Shown here: positions 11,762 through 23,123 of the stretch, piece after piece
Layout of the letters: each line of letters begins with the position of its first letter
How positions within the stretch are numbered: position 1 is the first letter of the stretch
Source of the DNA: Pseudocitrobacter faecalis
Lineage (GTDB): Bacteria > Pseudomonadota > Gammaproteobacteria > Enterobacterales > Enterobacteriaceae
Length of the DNA stretch: 64,000 nt
Assembly (NCBI GenBank): GCA_003315335.1
Contig: QNRL01000005.1
Coordinates: forward strand, 362,142-426,141
Direction of reading: 5' to 3'
Translations under genes and position numbers: made by a program
The notes under the pieces: generated by a model
Database searches by the model: none
The model's input: the letters and a program-made list of their open reading frames with translations, nothing else
What the model was told of the DNA's origin: nothing

Positions 11762-13078
11762 ATGGCAGATTACCAGGGTAAAAATGTTGTCATTATCGGT
11801 CTTGGTTTGACCGGGCTCTCCTGCGTCGATTTCTTCATGGCGCGTGGCGTAACGCCGCGTGTGATGGATACGCGAGCCACTCCCCCTGGGCTGGATAAAC
11901 TGCCGGAAGAGGTTGAGCGTTACGTTGGTAGTCTGAATGATGACTGGTTGCTGGCTGCGGATTTGATTGTCGCCAGCCCCGGCATCGCGCTGGCGCACCC
12001 GTCTCTGAGCGCGGCGGCTGATGCAGGTATCGAAATCGTCGGTGATATCGAACTCTTCTGCCGTGAAGCGCAAGCGCCGATCGTGGCCATCACCGGTTCC
12101 AACGGCAAAAGTACCGTCACCACGCTGGTCGGTGAAATGGCGAAAGCAGCGGGCGTGAATGTTGGCGTTGGCGGCAATATTGGCCTGCCAGCGCTGATGC
12201 TGCTCGACCCGACGCGCGAACTCTATGTTCTGGAACTCTCCAGCTTTCAGCTGGAAACCACGTCCAGCCTGCAGGCTGCGGCGGCAACCATTCTGAACGT
12301 CACTGAAGATCATATGGATCGCTATCCGTTTGGCCTGCAGCAGTATCGTGCTGCCAAACTGCGCGTCTATGAAAATGCCAAAACCTGTGTGGTGAATGCT
12401 GATGATGCGTTGACCATGCCGATTCGCGGCGCCGATGAGCGCTGCGTAAGCTTTGGCGTCGATGTTGGTGATTACCACCTTAATCGTCAGCAGGGTGAAA
12501 CCTGGCTGCGCGTGAAAGGTGAAAAGATCTTAAACGTCAAAGAGATGACCCTCACCGGGCAGCACAACTACAGTAATGCACTGGCGGCATTGGCGCTGGC
12601 GGATGCCGTCGGCCTGCCGCGAGCAAGCAGCCTGAAGGCGCTGACCACCTTCGCTGGTTTGGCGCATCGCTTCCAGGTGGTGCTAAATCACAATGGCGTT
12701 CGCTGGATCAACGACTCAAAAGCGACCAATGTCGGCAGTACGGAAGCCGCGCTGAACGGCTTACACGTTGACGGCACGCTCTGGCTGCTGCTGGGGGGCG
12801 ACGGGAAATCCGCTGATTTCAGCCCGCTGGCTCGCTACCTGACCGGGGATAATATTCGTCTTTACTGCTTTGGCCGCGACGGTAGCGAGCTTGCCGCGTT
12901 ACGCCCGGAGATCGCCACCGAAACGGAGACGATGGAACAGGCCATGCGCGCCATTGCGCCGCAACTGAAAGCGGGGGATATGGTGCTGCTGTCACCGGCT
13001 TGCGCCAGCCTCGATCAGTTTAAAAGTTTCGAGCAACGCGGCGACGTGTTTGCACGACTGGCGAAGGAGTTAGGTTGA
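11762..13078 (+). CDS. murD: UDP-MurNAc-L-alanine:D-glutamate ligase MurD
   Basis: Cytoplasmic ATP-dependent ligase adding D-glutamate to UDP-MurNAc-L-Ala. It has 438 residues, the E. coli length. An N-terminal UDP-binding Rossmann domain ([12 protein letters not shown]) is followed by the ATP motif [10 protein letters not shown] near residue 111, NDSKATN near residue 318, and the C-terminal glutamate-binding domain. Two nucleotides separate it from mraY, and its stop shares one base with the ftsW start. Confidence 0.97.
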   Translation: MADYQGKNVVIIGLGLTGLSCVDFFMARGVTPRVMDTRATPPGLDKLPEEVERYVGSLNDDWLLAADLIVASPGIALAHPSLSAAADAGIEIVGDIELFCREAQAPIVAITGSNGKSTVTTLVGEMAKAAGVNVGVGGNIGLPALMLLDPTRELYVLELSSFQLETTSSLQAAAATILNVTEDHMDRYPFGLQQYRAAKLRVYENAKTCVVNADDALTMPIRGADERCVSFGVDVGDYHLNRQQGETWLRVKGEKILNVKEMTLTGQHNYSNALAALALADAVGLPRASSLKALTTFAGLAHRFQVVLNHNGVRWINDSKATNVGSTEAALNGLHVDGTLWLLLGGDGKSADFSPLARYLTGDNIRLYCFGRDGSELAALRPEIATETETMEQAMRAIAPQLKAGDMVLLSPACASLDQFKSFEQRGDVFARLAKELG

Positions 13079-14322
13079 TGCGTTTATCCCTCCCGCGCCT
13101 GAAAATGCCTCGCCTGCCAGGATTGTTCATCCTGGCGTGGGTATTTGCCGCGCTGAAAGGCTGGGTGATGGGCTCCCGGGCACAGGATAACGACAGTCTG
13201 GTGATGTACGATCGCACCCTGCTGTGGCTAACCTTCGGCCTGGCGGCGATCGGTTTCATTATGGTGACCTCGGCATCCATGCCGGTTGGTCAGCGTCTGG
13301 CGAACGATCCTTTCCTGTTCGCCAAACGTGATGGTCTCTACATCGTTCTGGCGTTTGCGCTGGCCATGATTACGTTACGCCTGCCGATGGAGTTCTGGCA
13401 GCGCTACAGCACCTCGATGCTGATTGCGTCTATCGTCATGCTGTTGATTGTTCTGGTCGTCGGTAGCTCGGTTAACGGGGCATCGCGCTGGATTGCCTTC
13501 GGCCCGCTGCGTATTCAGCCGGCGGAGTTCACCAAGTTGTCGCTGTTCTGCTACATCGCTAACTACCTGGTGCGTAAAGCCGACGAAGTACGTAACAACC
13601 TGCGCGGCTTCTTAAAGCCGATGGGCGTCATTTTCGTGCTGGCGATTTTACTGCTGGCACAGCCGGATCTCGGTACGGTCGTTGTACTGTTCGTCACGAC
13701 GCTTGCGATGCTGTTCCTGGCTGGCGCGAAGCTGTGGCAGTTCATCGCCATTATTGGGATGGGGATTTCGGCAGTGGTTCTGCTGATCCTCGCCGAGCCA
13801 TACCGTATTCGTCGTGTGACCTCGTTCTGGAACCCGTGGGAAGATCCGTTTGGTAGTGGTTACCAGCTTACCCAATCACTGATGGCTTTTGGTCGCGGTG
13901 AAATGTGGGGGCAGGGACTGGGCAACTCGGTGCAAAAACTGGAGTATCTGCCGGAAGCGCATACCGACTTCATCTTCGCCATTATCGGCGAGGAACTCGG
14001 TTATATCGGTGTGGTACTGGCGCTTTTAATGGTATTCTTCGTCGCTTTCCGCGCGATGTCCATTGGGCGTAAAGCGCTGGAACTCAACCAGCGATTCGCC
14101 GGTTTTCTGGCCTGCGCCATTGGCGTGTGGTTTAGCTTCCAGGCGCTGGTAAACGTCGGCGCGGCAGCCGGTATGCTGCCGACTAAAGGTCTGACACTGC
14201 CGCTTATCAGTTACGGTGGTTCCAGTCTGCTGATTATGTCGACGGCAATTATGTTCTTGTTACGTATAGATTATGAAACACGTCTGGAAAAAGCCCAGGC
14301 GTTTACCCGAGGTTCCAGATGA
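13078..14322 (+). CDS. ftsW: Septal peptidoglycan glycosyltransferase FtsW
   Basis: SEDS-family polytopic membrane enzyme that polymerises lipid II at the septum with FtsI. The ATG at 13078 gives 414 residues, matching E. coli FtsW. A TTG codon at 13075 is one codon upstream in frame and is the less likely start. About ten transmembrane segments are visible, and the family signature [12 protein letters not shown] is near residue 375. Its first base overlaps the murD stop, and murG overlaps its end by 4 nt. Confidence 0.96.
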   Translation: MRLSLPRLKMPRLPGLFILAWVFAALKGWVMGSRAQDNDSLVMYDRTLLWLTFGLAAIGFIMVTSASMPVGQRLANDPFLFAKRDGLYIVLAFALAMITLRLPMEFWQRYSTSMLIASIVMLLIVLVVGSSVNGASRWIAFGPLRIQPAEFTKLSLFCYIANYLVRKADEVRNNLRGFLKPMGVIFVLAILLLAQPDLGTVVVLFVTTLAMLFLAGAKLWQFIAIIGMGISAVVLLILAEPYRIRRVTSFWNPWEDPFGSGYQLTQSLMAFGRGEMWGQGLGNSVQKLEYLPEAHTDFIFAIIGEELGYIGVVLALLMVFFVAFRAMSIGRKALELNQRFAGFLACAIGVWFSFQALVNVGAAAGMLPTKGLTLPLISYGGSSLLIMSTAIMFLLRIDYETRLEKAQAFTRGSR

Positions 14323-15386
14323 GCGGTGAAACGAAGCGGTTAATGGTGATGGCAGGCGGTACCGGCGGGCATGTGTTCCCCGGGCTGGCGGTTGCGCACC
14401 ATTTAATGGACCAGGGCTGGCAAGTACGCTGGCTGGGTACCGCTGATCGTATGGAAGCGGATCTCGTGCCGAAACACGGTATCGAAATCGACTTTATTCG
14501 TATTTCTGGCTTGCGTGGCAAAGGTGTAAAAGCGTTACTGCTCGCGCCGCTGCGCATCTTTAATGCCTGGCGTCAGGCGCGCGCCATCATGAAGCGCTTT
14601 AAGCCAGATGTCGTGTTGGGCATGGGGGGCTATGTTTCTGGCCCTGGTGGTCTGGCGGCGTGGTCGCTGGGGATTCCCGTCGTGCTGCATGAACAGAATG
14701 GCATTGCTGGCCTGACCAACAAATGGCTGGCGAAGATCGCGAAAACCGTGATGCAGGCGTTTCCTGGCGCATTTCCTGATGCGGAAGTGGTGGGAAACCC
14801 GGTTCGCGTCGATGTGCTGGCGCTGCCGCTGCCGGAGCAGCGTCTGGCGGGGCGCGAAGGCCCGGTACGTGTTCTGGTGGTTGGCGGCTCTCAGGGCGCG
14901 CGCATCCTGAATCAGACCATGCCACAGGTGGCGTCGAAACTGGGCGAAACCATTACCATCTGGCATCAGAGCGGTAAAGGCGCGCAGCAAACCGTCGAGC
15001 AGGCATATGAAGAAGCGGGCGAGCCGCAGCATAAAGTTACCGAGTTTATTGATGATATGGCTGCTGCATATGCCTGGGCTGATGTGGTGGTATGCCGTTC
15101 CGGCGCGCTGACCGTCAGCGAAATCGCGGCGGCAGGCCTGCCAGCTATCTTTGTGCCGTTCCAGCATAAAGACCGCCAGCAGTACTGGAATGCGCTGCCG
15201 CTTGAACAAGCCGGTGCGGCGAAGATTTATGAGCAACCGCAGTTTACCGCTGAAGCGGTTGCCACCACGCTCGAACGATGGGACCGCAAAACGCTGCTGG
15301 AAATGGCAGAACGCGCACGCGCGGCGGCTATCCCGGATGCAACCGAGCGAGTAGCAAAAGCAGTAAGCCTGGCAGCTCAGGCTTAA
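14319..15386 (+). CDS. murG: Lipid II-forming GlcNAc transferase MurG
   Basis: Peripheral inner-membrane glycosyltransferase that adds GlcNAc from UDP-GlcNAc to lipid I. It has 355 residues, as in E. coli. The N-terminal glycine-rich loop [12 protein letters not shown] lies near residue 11, [11 protein letters not shown] near residue 103, and the UDP-GlcNAc site around [20 protein letters not shown] near residue 260. The ATGA overlap with ftsW suggests translational coupling. A 55-nt gap follows before murC. Confidence 0.97.
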   Translation: MSGETKRLMVMAGGTGGHVFPGLAVAHHLMDQGWQVRWLGTADRMEADLVPKHGIEIDFIRISGLRGKGVKALLLAPLRIFNAWRQARAIMKRFKPDVVLGMGGYVSGPGGLAAWSLGIPVVLHEQNGIAGLTNKWLAKIAKTVMQAFPGAFPDAEVVGNPVRVDVLALPLPEQRLAGREGPVRVLVVGGSQGARILNQTMPQVASKLGETITIWHQSGKGAQQTVEQAYEEAGEPQHKVTEFIDDMAAAYAWADVVVCRSGALTVSEIAAAGLPAIFVPFQHKDRQQYWNALPLEQAGAAKIYEQPQFTAEAVATTLERWDRKTLLEMAERARAAAIPDATERVAKAVSLAAQA

Positions 15387-15441
15387 CCCTCGCGGCGCGC
15401 GTTGCGCTGCACGAATTTTAGAAGTCGATGGCGTTGAGAGA

Positions 15442-16917
15442 ATGAATACACAACAACTGGCGAAACTGCGTTCCATAGTGCCCGAGATGCGTCGCGTCCG
15501 GCACATTCACTTTGTGGGTATCGGCGGTGCCGGTATGGGCGGTATCGCCGAAGTTCTGGCCAACGAAGGTTATCAGATCAGCGGTTCCGATTTGGCGCCG
15601 AACCCGGTCACGCAGCAGTTGTCGCAGCTGGGCGCCACAATCTACTTTAACCACCGCCCGGAAAACGTCCGCGATGCGAGCGTGGTCGTGGTCTCCACGG
15701 CAATTTCTGCTGATAACCCGGAAATTGTTGCTGCCCATGAAGCGCGTATTCCGGTGATTCGCCGCGCTGAAATGCTGGCTGAACTGATGCGTTTTCGTCA
15801 CGGCATCGCCATTGCCGGGACTCACGGTAAAACGACCACCACCGCGATGGTCTCCAGTATTTACGCGGAAGCCGGGCTGGATCCGACTTTCGTTAACGGC
15901 GGCCTGGTAAAAGCCGCAGGCGTGCATGCACGTCTGGGCCACAGCCGTTACCTGATTGCGGAAGCGGATGAGAGCGATGCGTCGTTCCTGCATCTGCAAC
16001 CGATGGTGGCGATTGTCACCAATATTGAAGCCGACCACATGGATACTTACCAGGGCGACTTCGAGAATTTGAAGCAGACGTTTATCAACTTCCTGCACAA
16101 CCTGCCGTTTTACGGCCGTGCAGTGATGTGTGTGGATGATCCGGTGATCCGCGAGCTGCTGCCGCGTGTAGGCCGTCAAACCACCACTTACGGTTTTAGC
16201 GATGATGCAGATGTGCGCGTTGAAGATTATCAGCAGGTGGGGCCGCAAGGGCACTTCACGCTGGTGCGTCAGGATAAAGAAAACCTGCACGTCACGCTGA
16301 ATGCGCCGGGTCGCCACAATGCGCTGAACGCCGCCGCCGCCGTTGCGGTTGCTACAGAAGAGGGCATTGATGACGATGCCATTCTGCGCGCGCTGGAAAG
16401 TTTCCAGGGCACAGGCCGCCGCTTCGATTTCCTCGGCGAATATCCGCTGGACGAGGTGAACGGCAAAGCGGGTACTGCGATGCTGGTAGATGACTACGGC
16501 CATCACCCGACGGAAGTGGATGCCACCATTAAAGCCGCGCGCGCGGGCTGGCCGGATAAAAATCTGGTGATGGTATTCCAGCCGCACCGTTATACCCGTA
16601 CGCGCGACCTGTACGATGATTTTGCCAACGTGCTGACGCAGGTTGATGCGCTGCTGATGCTGGATGTGTATCCGGCTGGCGAAGCACCGATTCCGGGCGC
16701 GGACAGCCGCTCGCTGTGCCGTACGATTCGCGGTCGCGGTAAAGTTGATCCGATTCTGGTCTCCGACCCGGCTCAGGTCGCTGAAATGCTGGCACCGGTG
16801 CTGACGGGTAACGACTTAGTGCTGATTCAGGGCGCTGGAAATATCGGCAAAATCGCGCGTAACTTAGCTGAAATCAAACTCAAGCCGCAAACACAGGAGG
16901 AAGAGCGTCATGGCTGA
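15442..16917 (+). CDS. murC: UDP-MurNAc:L-alanine ligase MurC
   Basis: First of the four Mur amino-acid ligases, adding L-alanine to UDP-MurNAc. It has 491 residues, the E. coli length. The N-terminal glycine-rich motif [17 protein letters not shown] (near residue 20), the ATP P-loop [12 protein letters not shown] (near residue 123) and the [10 protein letters not shown] segment (near residue 350) are all intact. ddlB begins 8 nt before its stop. Confidence 0.97.
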   Translation: MNTQQLAKLRSIVPEMRRVRHIHFVGIGGAGMGGIAEVLANEGYQISGSDLAPNPVTQQLSQLGATIYFNHRPENVRDASVVVVSTAISADNPEIVAAHEARIPVIRRAEMLAELMRFRHGIAIAGTHGKTTTTAMVSSIYAEAGLDPTFVNGGLVKAAGVHARLGHSRYLIAEADESDASFLHLQPMVAIVTNIEADHMDTYQGDFENLKQTFINFLHNLPFYGRAVMCVDDPVIRELLPRVGRQTTTYGFSDDADVRVEDYQQVGPQGHFTLVRQDKENLHVTLNAPGRHNALNAAAAVAVATEEGIDDDAILRALESFQGTGRRFDFLGEYPLDEVNGKAGTAMLVDDYGHHPTEVDATIKAARAGWPDKNLVMVFQPHRYTRTRDLYDDFANVLTQVDALLMLDVYPAGEAPIPGADSRSLCRTIRGRGKVDPILVSDPAQVAEMLAPVLTGNDLVLIQGAGNIGKIARNLAEIKLKPQTQEEERHG

Positions 16918-17830
16918 TAAAATCGCTGTCCTTCTGGGCGGCACCTCCGCAGAGCGTGAGGTTTCGCTGAACTCCGGGGCTGCCGTGCTGGCTGGCCTGC
17001 GTGAGGCGGGTGTCGATGCGCATCCTGTAGACCCGAAAGAGGTTGATGTTACCCAGCTGAAAAACATGGGTTTTCAGAAAGCGTTTATTGCACTTCATGG
17101 CCGAGGCGGGGAAGATGGCACGCTACAGGGTTTACTGGAACTGTTAAAGCTCCCCTATACCGGCAGCGGCGTGATGGCATCGGCCATTTCTATGGACAAA
17201 CTGCGCAGCAAACTGCTGTGGCAGGGCGCGGGTTTACCGGTCGCGCCATGGGTGGCGATTACGCGAAAAGAATTTGAATTAGGGCTTAATGACCAGGTAA
17301 AACAGCAACTTACAGCGCTTGGATTGCCGCTCATCGTTAAGCCGAGCCGTGAAGGTTCAAGCGTTGGGATGTCAAAAGTTAACGAGAGTGGTGATTTGAC
17401 CCAGGCGTTAACGCTGGCGTTTCAACATGATGAAGAAGTTCTGGTGGAGAAATGGCTCAGTGGCCCCGAATTCACCGTTGCGGTGCTCGGAGAAGAAATT
17501 TTACCGTCAATTCGCATCCAACCTGCCGGAACCTTCTATGATTATGATGCGAAGTATCTCTCTGATGAGACGAAGTATTTCTGTCCTGGTTGTGAAGATA
17601 ACGCTCAGGAAGCGGCAATGCAGTCTTTAGTGTCAAAAGCATGGACTGTTCTTGGCTGCCATGGCTGGGGGCGAATTGACGTAATGCAGGACAGTGACGG
17701 GCAGCTTTATCTCCTTGAGGCAAATACCTCGCCGGGGATGACCAGCCATAGTCTGGTGCCGATGGCGGCGCGTCAGGCGGGAATGAGCTTCTCGCAACTG
17801 GTAGTACGAATTCTGGACCTGGCGGGGTGA
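16910..17830 (+). CDS. ddlB: D-alanine--D-alanine ligase DdlB
   Basis: ATP-grasp enzyme making the D-Ala-D-Ala dipeptide used by MurF. It has 306 residues, as in E. coli. Visible landmarks are [16 protein letters not shown] at the N-terminus, [15 protein letters not shown] near residue 143, and the metal/ATP site [16 protein letters not shown] near residue 270. The tyrosine in DYDAKY near residue 210 is the residue associated with D-lactate discrimination in sensitive ligases. The ATG lies in the end of murC, after AGGAGG. Confidence 0.97.
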   Translation: MADKIAVLLGGTSAEREVSLNSGAAVLAGLREAGVDAHPVDPKEVDVTQLKNMGFQKAFIALHGRGGEDGTLQGLLELLKLPYTGSGVMASAISMDKLRSKLLWQGAGLPVAPWVAITRKEFELGLNDQVKQQLTALGLPLIVKPSREGSSVGMSKVNESGDLTQALTLAFQHDEEVLVEKWLSGPEFTVAVLGEEILPSIRIQPAGTFYDYDAKYLSDETKYFCPGCEDNAQEAAMQSLVSKAWTVLGCHGWGRIDVMQDSDGQLYLLEANTSPGMTSHSLVPMAARQAGMSFSQLVVRILDLAG

Positions 17831-17831
17831 T

Positions 17832-18665
17832 ATGTCGCAGGCTGCGCTGAATACGCGGAACCGTGAAGAAGAAGAGTACAATTCTTCGCGGCGCAATAAT
17901 GGAACGCGTCTTGCAGGAATTATCTTCCTGCTGACGGTGTTGTTGACCGTGTTGATTAGCGGCTGGGTCGTGCTGGGCTGGATGGAAGATGCACAACGGT
18001 TGCCTATCTCGAAACTGGTGGTCACCGGCGAGCGGCACTACACGCGTAACGACGACATCCGCCAGTCTATTCTGGCGCTCGGGTCGCCAGGAACCTTTAT
18101 GACCCAGGACGTGAACATCGTTCAGGGGCAAATTGAACGTCTGCCGTGGATTAAGCAGGCGAGCGTAAGAAAGCAGTGGCCAGACGAATTGAAGATTCAT
18201 CTGGTTGAATATGTGCCGATTGCACGTTGGAATGATCAGCATATGGTGGATGCCGAAGGCAACTCCTTCAGCGTACCCGCCGATCGCGCCAACAAGCAGA
18301 GTTTGCCCATGCTGTATGGCCCTGAAGGCAGCGAAAGCGAAGTTTTGCAGGGATACCGCGACATGGGAGCCGTGCTGGCGAAAGGGAAGTTCACATTAAA
18401 AGTGGCGGCAATGACGGCGCGCCGTTCCTGGCAGTTGACGTTGGGCGATGGTATTAAGCTCAATCTGGGACGGGGCGACACCATGAAGCGGCTTGAGCGC
18501 TTTTTAGAACTGTATCCGGTTCTTCAGCAGCAGGCGCAAACAGAAGGTAATCGGATTAGCTACGTTGATTTGCGCTATGACTCAGGGGCGTCAGTAGGTT
18601 GGGAGCCTGCCCCTGTCGAAGAAACCAGTCAACAACAGAATCAGGCACAGGCAGAACAACAATGA
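17832..18665 (+). CDS. ftsQ: Cell division protein FtsQ
   Basis: Bitopic divisome protein that, with FtsL and FtsB, links early and late division proteins. It has 277 residues, one more than E. coli. A cytoplasmic tail with [13 protein letters not shown] is followed by one transmembrane segment (about 28-49), a periplasmic POTRA domain beginning near [13 protein letters not shown], and the beta domain. The C-terminus is glutamine-rich. It starts 1 nt after ddlB, and ftsA overlaps its end by 4 nt. Confidence 0.96.
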   Translation: MSQAALNTRNREEEEYNSSRRNNGTRLAGIIFLLTVLLTVLISGWVVLGWMEDAQRLPISKLVVTGERHYTRNDDIRQSILALGSPGTFMTQDVNIVQGQIERLPWIKQASVRKQWPDELKIHLVEYVPIARWNDQHMVDAEGNSFSVPADRANKQSLPMLYGPEGSESEVLQGYRDMGAVLAKGKFTLKVAAMTARRSWQLTLGDGIKLNLGRGDTMKRLERFLELYPVLQQQAQTEGNRISYVDLRYDSGASVGWEPAPVEETSQQQNQAQAEQQ

Positions 18666-19924
18666 TCAAGGCGACGGACAGAAAACTGGTAGTTGGACTG
18701 GAGATTGGCACCGCGAAGGTCGCCGCTTTAGTAGGGGAAGTTCTGCCCGACGGCATGGTCAATATCATCGGCGTGGGCAGTTGCCCATCGCGAGGTATGG
18801 ACAAAGGCGGGGTAAATGACCTCGAGTCGGTAGTGAAATGCGTTCAGCGCGCTATCGACCAGGCAGAATTGATGGCGGATTGCCAGATCTCCTCTGTATA
18901 TCTGGCGCTTTCCGGCAAGCACATAAGCTGTCAAAATGAGATTGGCATGGTGCCTATCTCAGAAGAAGAAGTGACGCAGGAAGATGTCGAAAATGTGGTG
19001 CATACGGCGAAATCCGTTCGCGTCCGCGATGAGCACCGCGTTTTGCACGTTATTCCGCAGGAATACGCGATTGATTACCAGGAAGGGATCAAAAATCCGG
19101 TTGGCTTGTCTGGCGTGCGTATGCAGGCCAAGGTACATCTGATTACCTGCCACAACGACATGGCGAAAAACATCGTCAAAGCCGTAGAGCGTTGTGGCCT
19201 GAAAGTTGACCAGTTGATATTTGCCGGGCTGGCAGCCAGTTATTCGGTTCTGACGGAAGATGAACGTGAGCTGGGCGTCTGCGTGGTGGATATCGGTGGT
19301 GGTACAATGGACATCGCCGTATATACTGGCGGGGCGCTGCGCCACACCAAAGTGATCCCCTACGCCGGGAACGTGGTCACCAGCGATATCGCTTACGCCT
19401 TCGGTACACCGCCGAGCGATGCCGAAGCGATTAAAGTGCGCCACGGTTGTGCACTGGGCTCCATTGTGGGCAAAGATGAGAGCGTTGAAGTGCCGAGCGT
19501 GGGTGGTCGTCCGCCGCGCAGCCTGCAGCGCCAGACGTTGGCAGAGGTGATTGAGCCGCGCTACACCGAGCTGCTCAATCTGGTCAACGAAGAAATTTTG
19601 CAGTTACAGGAACAGCTTCGCCAGCAGGGTGTCAAACATCACCTCGCGGCGGGGATTGTACTCACCGGTGGCGCAGCGCAAATTGAAGGCCTGGCGGCCT
19701 GCGCGCAGCGCGTGTTCCATACGCAGGTACGTATCGGCGCACCGCTGAACATCACGGGGTTGACGGATTACGCCCAGGAGCCGTATTACTCAACGGCAGT
19801 GGGCCTGCTGCACTACGGGAAAGAGTCCCACTTGAGTGGTGAAGCAGAAGTAGACAAGCGCGTAACCGCATCGGTTGGTTCATGGATTAAGCGATTGAAC
19901 AGCTGGCTGCGAAAAGAGTTTTAA
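18662..19924 (+). CDS. ftsA: Cell division protein FtsA
   Basis: Actin-fold ATPase that tethers FtsZ to the inner membrane and recruits later divisome proteins. The ATG at 18662 gives 420 residues beginning [16 protein letters not shown], identical in length to E. coli. The frame reaching back to 18599 only duplicates the ftsQ tail. ATP-binding motifs include [31 protein letters not shown] and [13 protein letters not shown]. The last residues, [14 protein letters not shown], form the amphipathic membrane-targeting helix. Confidence 0.97.
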   Translation: MIKATDRKLVVGLEIGTAKVAALVGEVLPDGMVNIIGVGSCPSRGMDKGGVNDLESVVKCVQRAIDQAELMADCQISSVYLALSGKHISCQNEIGMVPISEEEVTQEDVENVVHTAKSVRVRDEHRVLHVIPQEYAIDYQEGIKNPVGLSGVRMQAKVHLITCHNDMAKNIVKAVERCGLKVDQLIFAGLAASYSVLTEDERELGVCVVDIGGGTMDIAVYTGGALRHTKVIPYAGNVVTSDIAYAFGTPPSDAEAIKVRHGCALGSIVGKDESVEVPSVGGRPPRSLQRQTLAEVIEPRYTELLNLVNEEILQLQEQLRQQGVKHHLAAGIVLTGGAAQIEGLAACAQRVFHTQVRIGAPLNITGLTDYAQEPYYSTAVGLLHYGKESHLSGEAEVDKRVTASVGSWIKRLNSWLRKEF

Positions 19925-20039
19925 TTTTTTTAAGAGAGCGCAGAAAATTAGCGCTTTCAGGCGACAGGCACATACACGATCTCCTTCTGGCTGTGGTAGA
20001 GCGGTCTGATTGAGAAAGTGTATAAAACGGAGAGAGACT

Positions 20040-21191
20040 ATGTTTGAACCTATGGAACTGACCAACGACGCGGTGATTAAAGTCATCGGCGTCGGTGGCG
20101 GCGGCGGTAATGCCGTAGAGCACATGGTGCGCGAGCGCATCGAAGGTGTTGAATTCTTCGCAGTGAATACCGACGCTCAGGCGTTACGTAAAACTGCGGT
20201 TGGCCAGACTATCCAGATTGGTAGCGGTATTACCAAAGGTCTGGGTGCGGGTGCAAACCCGGAAGTGGGCCGTAACGCTGCTGATGAAGACCGTGAAGCA
20301 CTGCGCGCCGCATTGGATGGCGCGGACATGGTCTTTATCGCCGCAGGTATGGGCGGCGGCACCGGTACGGGCGCCGCGCCGGTTGTGGCTGAAGTGGCTA
20401 AAGATTTGGGTATCCTGACTGTTGCTGTCGTGACCAAGCCTTTCAATTTTGAAGGCAAGAAGCGTATGGCCTTCGCGGAGCAGGGTATCACTGAACTGTC
20501 CAAACACGTGGACTCCCTGATTACCATCCCGAACGACAAGCTGCTGAAAGTGCTGGGTCGCGGTATTTCTCTGCTTGACGCTTTCGGCGCGGCAAACGAC
20601 GTACTGAAAGGCGCGGTGCAGGGTATCGCCGAGCTGATTACCCGTCCGGGTCTGATGAACGTCGACTTTGCTGACGTGCGTACTGTGATGTCAGAAATGG
20701 GCTATGCAATGATGGGCTCTGGTCTGGCAAGCGGTGAAGATCGTGCTGAAGAAGCGGCTGAAATGGCGATCTCTTCCCCACTTCTGGAAGATATCGACCT
20801 GTCTGGCGCGCGCGGCGTGCTGGTCAACATCACTGCTGGCTTCGATCTGCGTCTGGATGAGTTCGAGACTGTCGGTAACACTATCCGTGCATTTGCATCG
20901 GATAATGCGACTGTGGTTATCGGTACTTCCCTTGACCCGGATATGAACGACGAACTGCGCGTGACTGTTGTTGCAACCGGTATTGGTATGGACAAACGTC
21001 CGGAAATTACCCTGGTGACCAACAAGCAGACTCAGCAGCCGGTTATGGATCGCTACCAGCAGCACGGTATGACCCCGCTGACGCAGGAGCAGAAACCAGC
21101 CGCGAAAGTGGTTAACGACAATACGCCGCAGACCACGAAAGAACCGGATTACCTGGATATTCCGGCGTTTTTACGTAAGCAGGCTGATTAA
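20040..21191 (+). CDS. ftsZ: Cell division GTPase FtsZ
   Basis: Tubulin homologue that forms the cytokinetic Z ring. The ATG at 20040 follows a GGAGAGA site and gives 383 residues, as in E. coli. The earlier in-frame start at 20010 is not supported. The tubulin signature GGGTGTG lies at residues 105-111, the T7 loop [11 protein letters not shown] near residue 207, and the C-terminal FtsA/ZipA-binding peptide [14 protein letters not shown] at 370-383. A 115-nt leader separates it from ftsA, consistent with additional ftsZ promoters upstream as in E. coli. Confidence 0.98.
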   Translation: MFEPMELTNDAVIKVIGVGGGGGNAVEHMVRERIEGVEFFAVNTDAQALRKTAVGQTIQIGSGITKGLGAGANPEVGRNAADEDREALRAALDGADMVFIAAGMGGGTGTGAAPVVAEVAKDLGILTVAVVTKPFNFEGKKRMAFAEQGITELSKHVDSLITIPNDKLLKVLGRGISLLDAFGAANDVLKGAVQGIAELITRPGLMNVDFADVRTVMSEMGYAMMGSGLASGEDRAEEAAEMAISSPLLEDIDLSGARGVLVNITAGFDLRLDEFETVGNTIRAFASDNATVVIGTSLDPDMNDELRVTVVATGIGMDKRPEITLVTNKQTQQPVMDRYQQHGMTPLTQEQKPAAKVVNDNTPQTTKEPDYLDIPAFLRKQAD

Positions 21192-21270
21192 GAATTAGCT
21201 CAAAGTTGGGAATCCCCGCTCTTTGTGCTAAACTGGCCGTCCGAATGTATAGTACACTTCGGTTGGATAG

Positions 21271-22209
<939 letters not shown>

Positions 22210-22229
22210 GCCTGACCATTTCATAAATT

Positions 22230-22278
22230 CGACTGGCAACCTGGCACTCTCTCCGGTCAGGGAACCAGTCGTTTTTTA
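22230..22278 (+). terminator. Rho-independent terminator after lpxC
   Basis: CGACTGG (22230-22236) pairs with CCAGTCG (22265-22271) around a 28-nt loop and is followed by a T-rich run. It closes the dcw cluster 20 nt after lpxC. Confidence 0.75.
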
Positions 22279-22393
22279 TTTCTGCCTTTTCATTTCCCTT
22301 TCTTGTGCGATCGCTGTTTTCTTGCGCACTTTTCCGCTGCTCTTATCGTCATTGATGCTGCTGTAATCAGGCATTAATGGTAATATGCACGGC

Positions 22394-22500
22394 ATCATTC
22401 AAGCTGCCTCCGCGTTTACTGCGCTTGTTCACCCATGTCACGTACTTATGTACGCTCCACGGGATTCACTCGCTTGTCGCCTAGATGCAACTTGAATGAT
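22394..22500. repeat. Palindromic intergenic repeat, about 107 bp
   Basis: The outer arms ATCATTCAAGCTGC (22394-22407) and GCAACTTGAATGAT (22487-22500) pair at 13 of 14 positions. The centre is the small palindrome CGTACTTATGTACG (22441-22454). The two halves are imperfect inverted copies. It resembles dispersed palindromic repeats I recall from other enterobacterial genomes, but I cannot assign a named family. Confidence 0.7.
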
Positions 22501-22550
22501 TTTGTGCAATTCTGTGCGCGGAAAATAATAATCTCTGGGGTAGACATTAC

Positions 22551-23063
22551 GTGAGTGGGTTACTGACGCGTTGGCGACAGTTAGGTAGACGCTATTTCTG
22601 GCCGCATCTCCTGTTGGGGATGGTTGCTGCCAGTTTCGGCCTGCCTGCGCTCGCAAATAACGCCGAGCCTGCTTCGCCTGCCCGCGAGACCACCAGCAAT
22701 CATAACCCTGCCACGAAAGTCAATTTCACGCAGTTAGCCCTGCTGGAAGCGAACCGGCGCCCATCGTTTAGCGTTGATTACTGGCATCAGCATGCCATCC
22801 GCACGGTCATTCGCCACCTCTCATTTGCGATGGCGCCACAGGCACTGCCCGTTGCAGAAGCCTCGTCCACCACGCCATTGCAGGCCGCCCAGCATCTTGC
22901 TTTGCTGGACACCCTTAATGCATTACTCACGGTTGAAAGCAAGCCGCCGGCCATTGTGCGTCAGGCCGCTGCTGCGCCGTCAGTCGCGCCCGCTGCTTTT
23001 AGCATCCCCGCATGGGTAAGCCAGGTTCAGGGCATCCGCGCTGGGCCGCAACGCCTCGTCTGA
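22551..23063 (+). CDS. secM: SecM secretion monitor (arrest peptide)
   Basis: Exported regulator whose C-terminal peptide stalls the translating ribosome until SecA pulls the chain, thereby raising secA expression. It has 170 residues, like E. coli. The start is GTG at 22551. A long signal peptide ends near PALANNAEP (about residues 35-40). The arrest motif is intact in register: F150, W155, G161, I162, R163, A164, G165, P166. Position 156 is V where E. coli has I. secA starts 60 nt downstream, and the leader between them is the segment in which the E. coli secA ribosome site is sequestered. Confidence 0.95.
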   Translation: MSGLLTRWRQLGRRYFWPHLLLGMVAASFGLPALANNAEPASPARETTSNHNPATKVNFTQLALLEANRRPSFSVDYWHQHAIRTVIRHLSFAMAPQALPVAEASSTTPLQAAQHLALLDTLNALLTVESKPPAIVRQAAAAPSVAPAAFSIPAWVSQVQGIRAGPQRLV

Positions 23064-23123
23064 AAATAGTCGTCTTTCTTTTATTTTCCTGACTCCGCAA
23101 GGCGGGGCGTTTGAGATTTTATT

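Larger units (their letters stand above)
22210..22550. other. Intergenic region between lpxC and secM
   Basis: This 341-nt gap holds the lpxC terminator (22230-22278), a palindromic repeat (22394-22500) and the short leader before the secM GTG. No gene is supported in it. Confidence 0.7.

Noticed and set aside
15418..16587. Long minus-strand frame across murC
   Set aside because: It is a mirror of GC-rich murC codons, has no ribosome site, and the plus-strand gene is certain.
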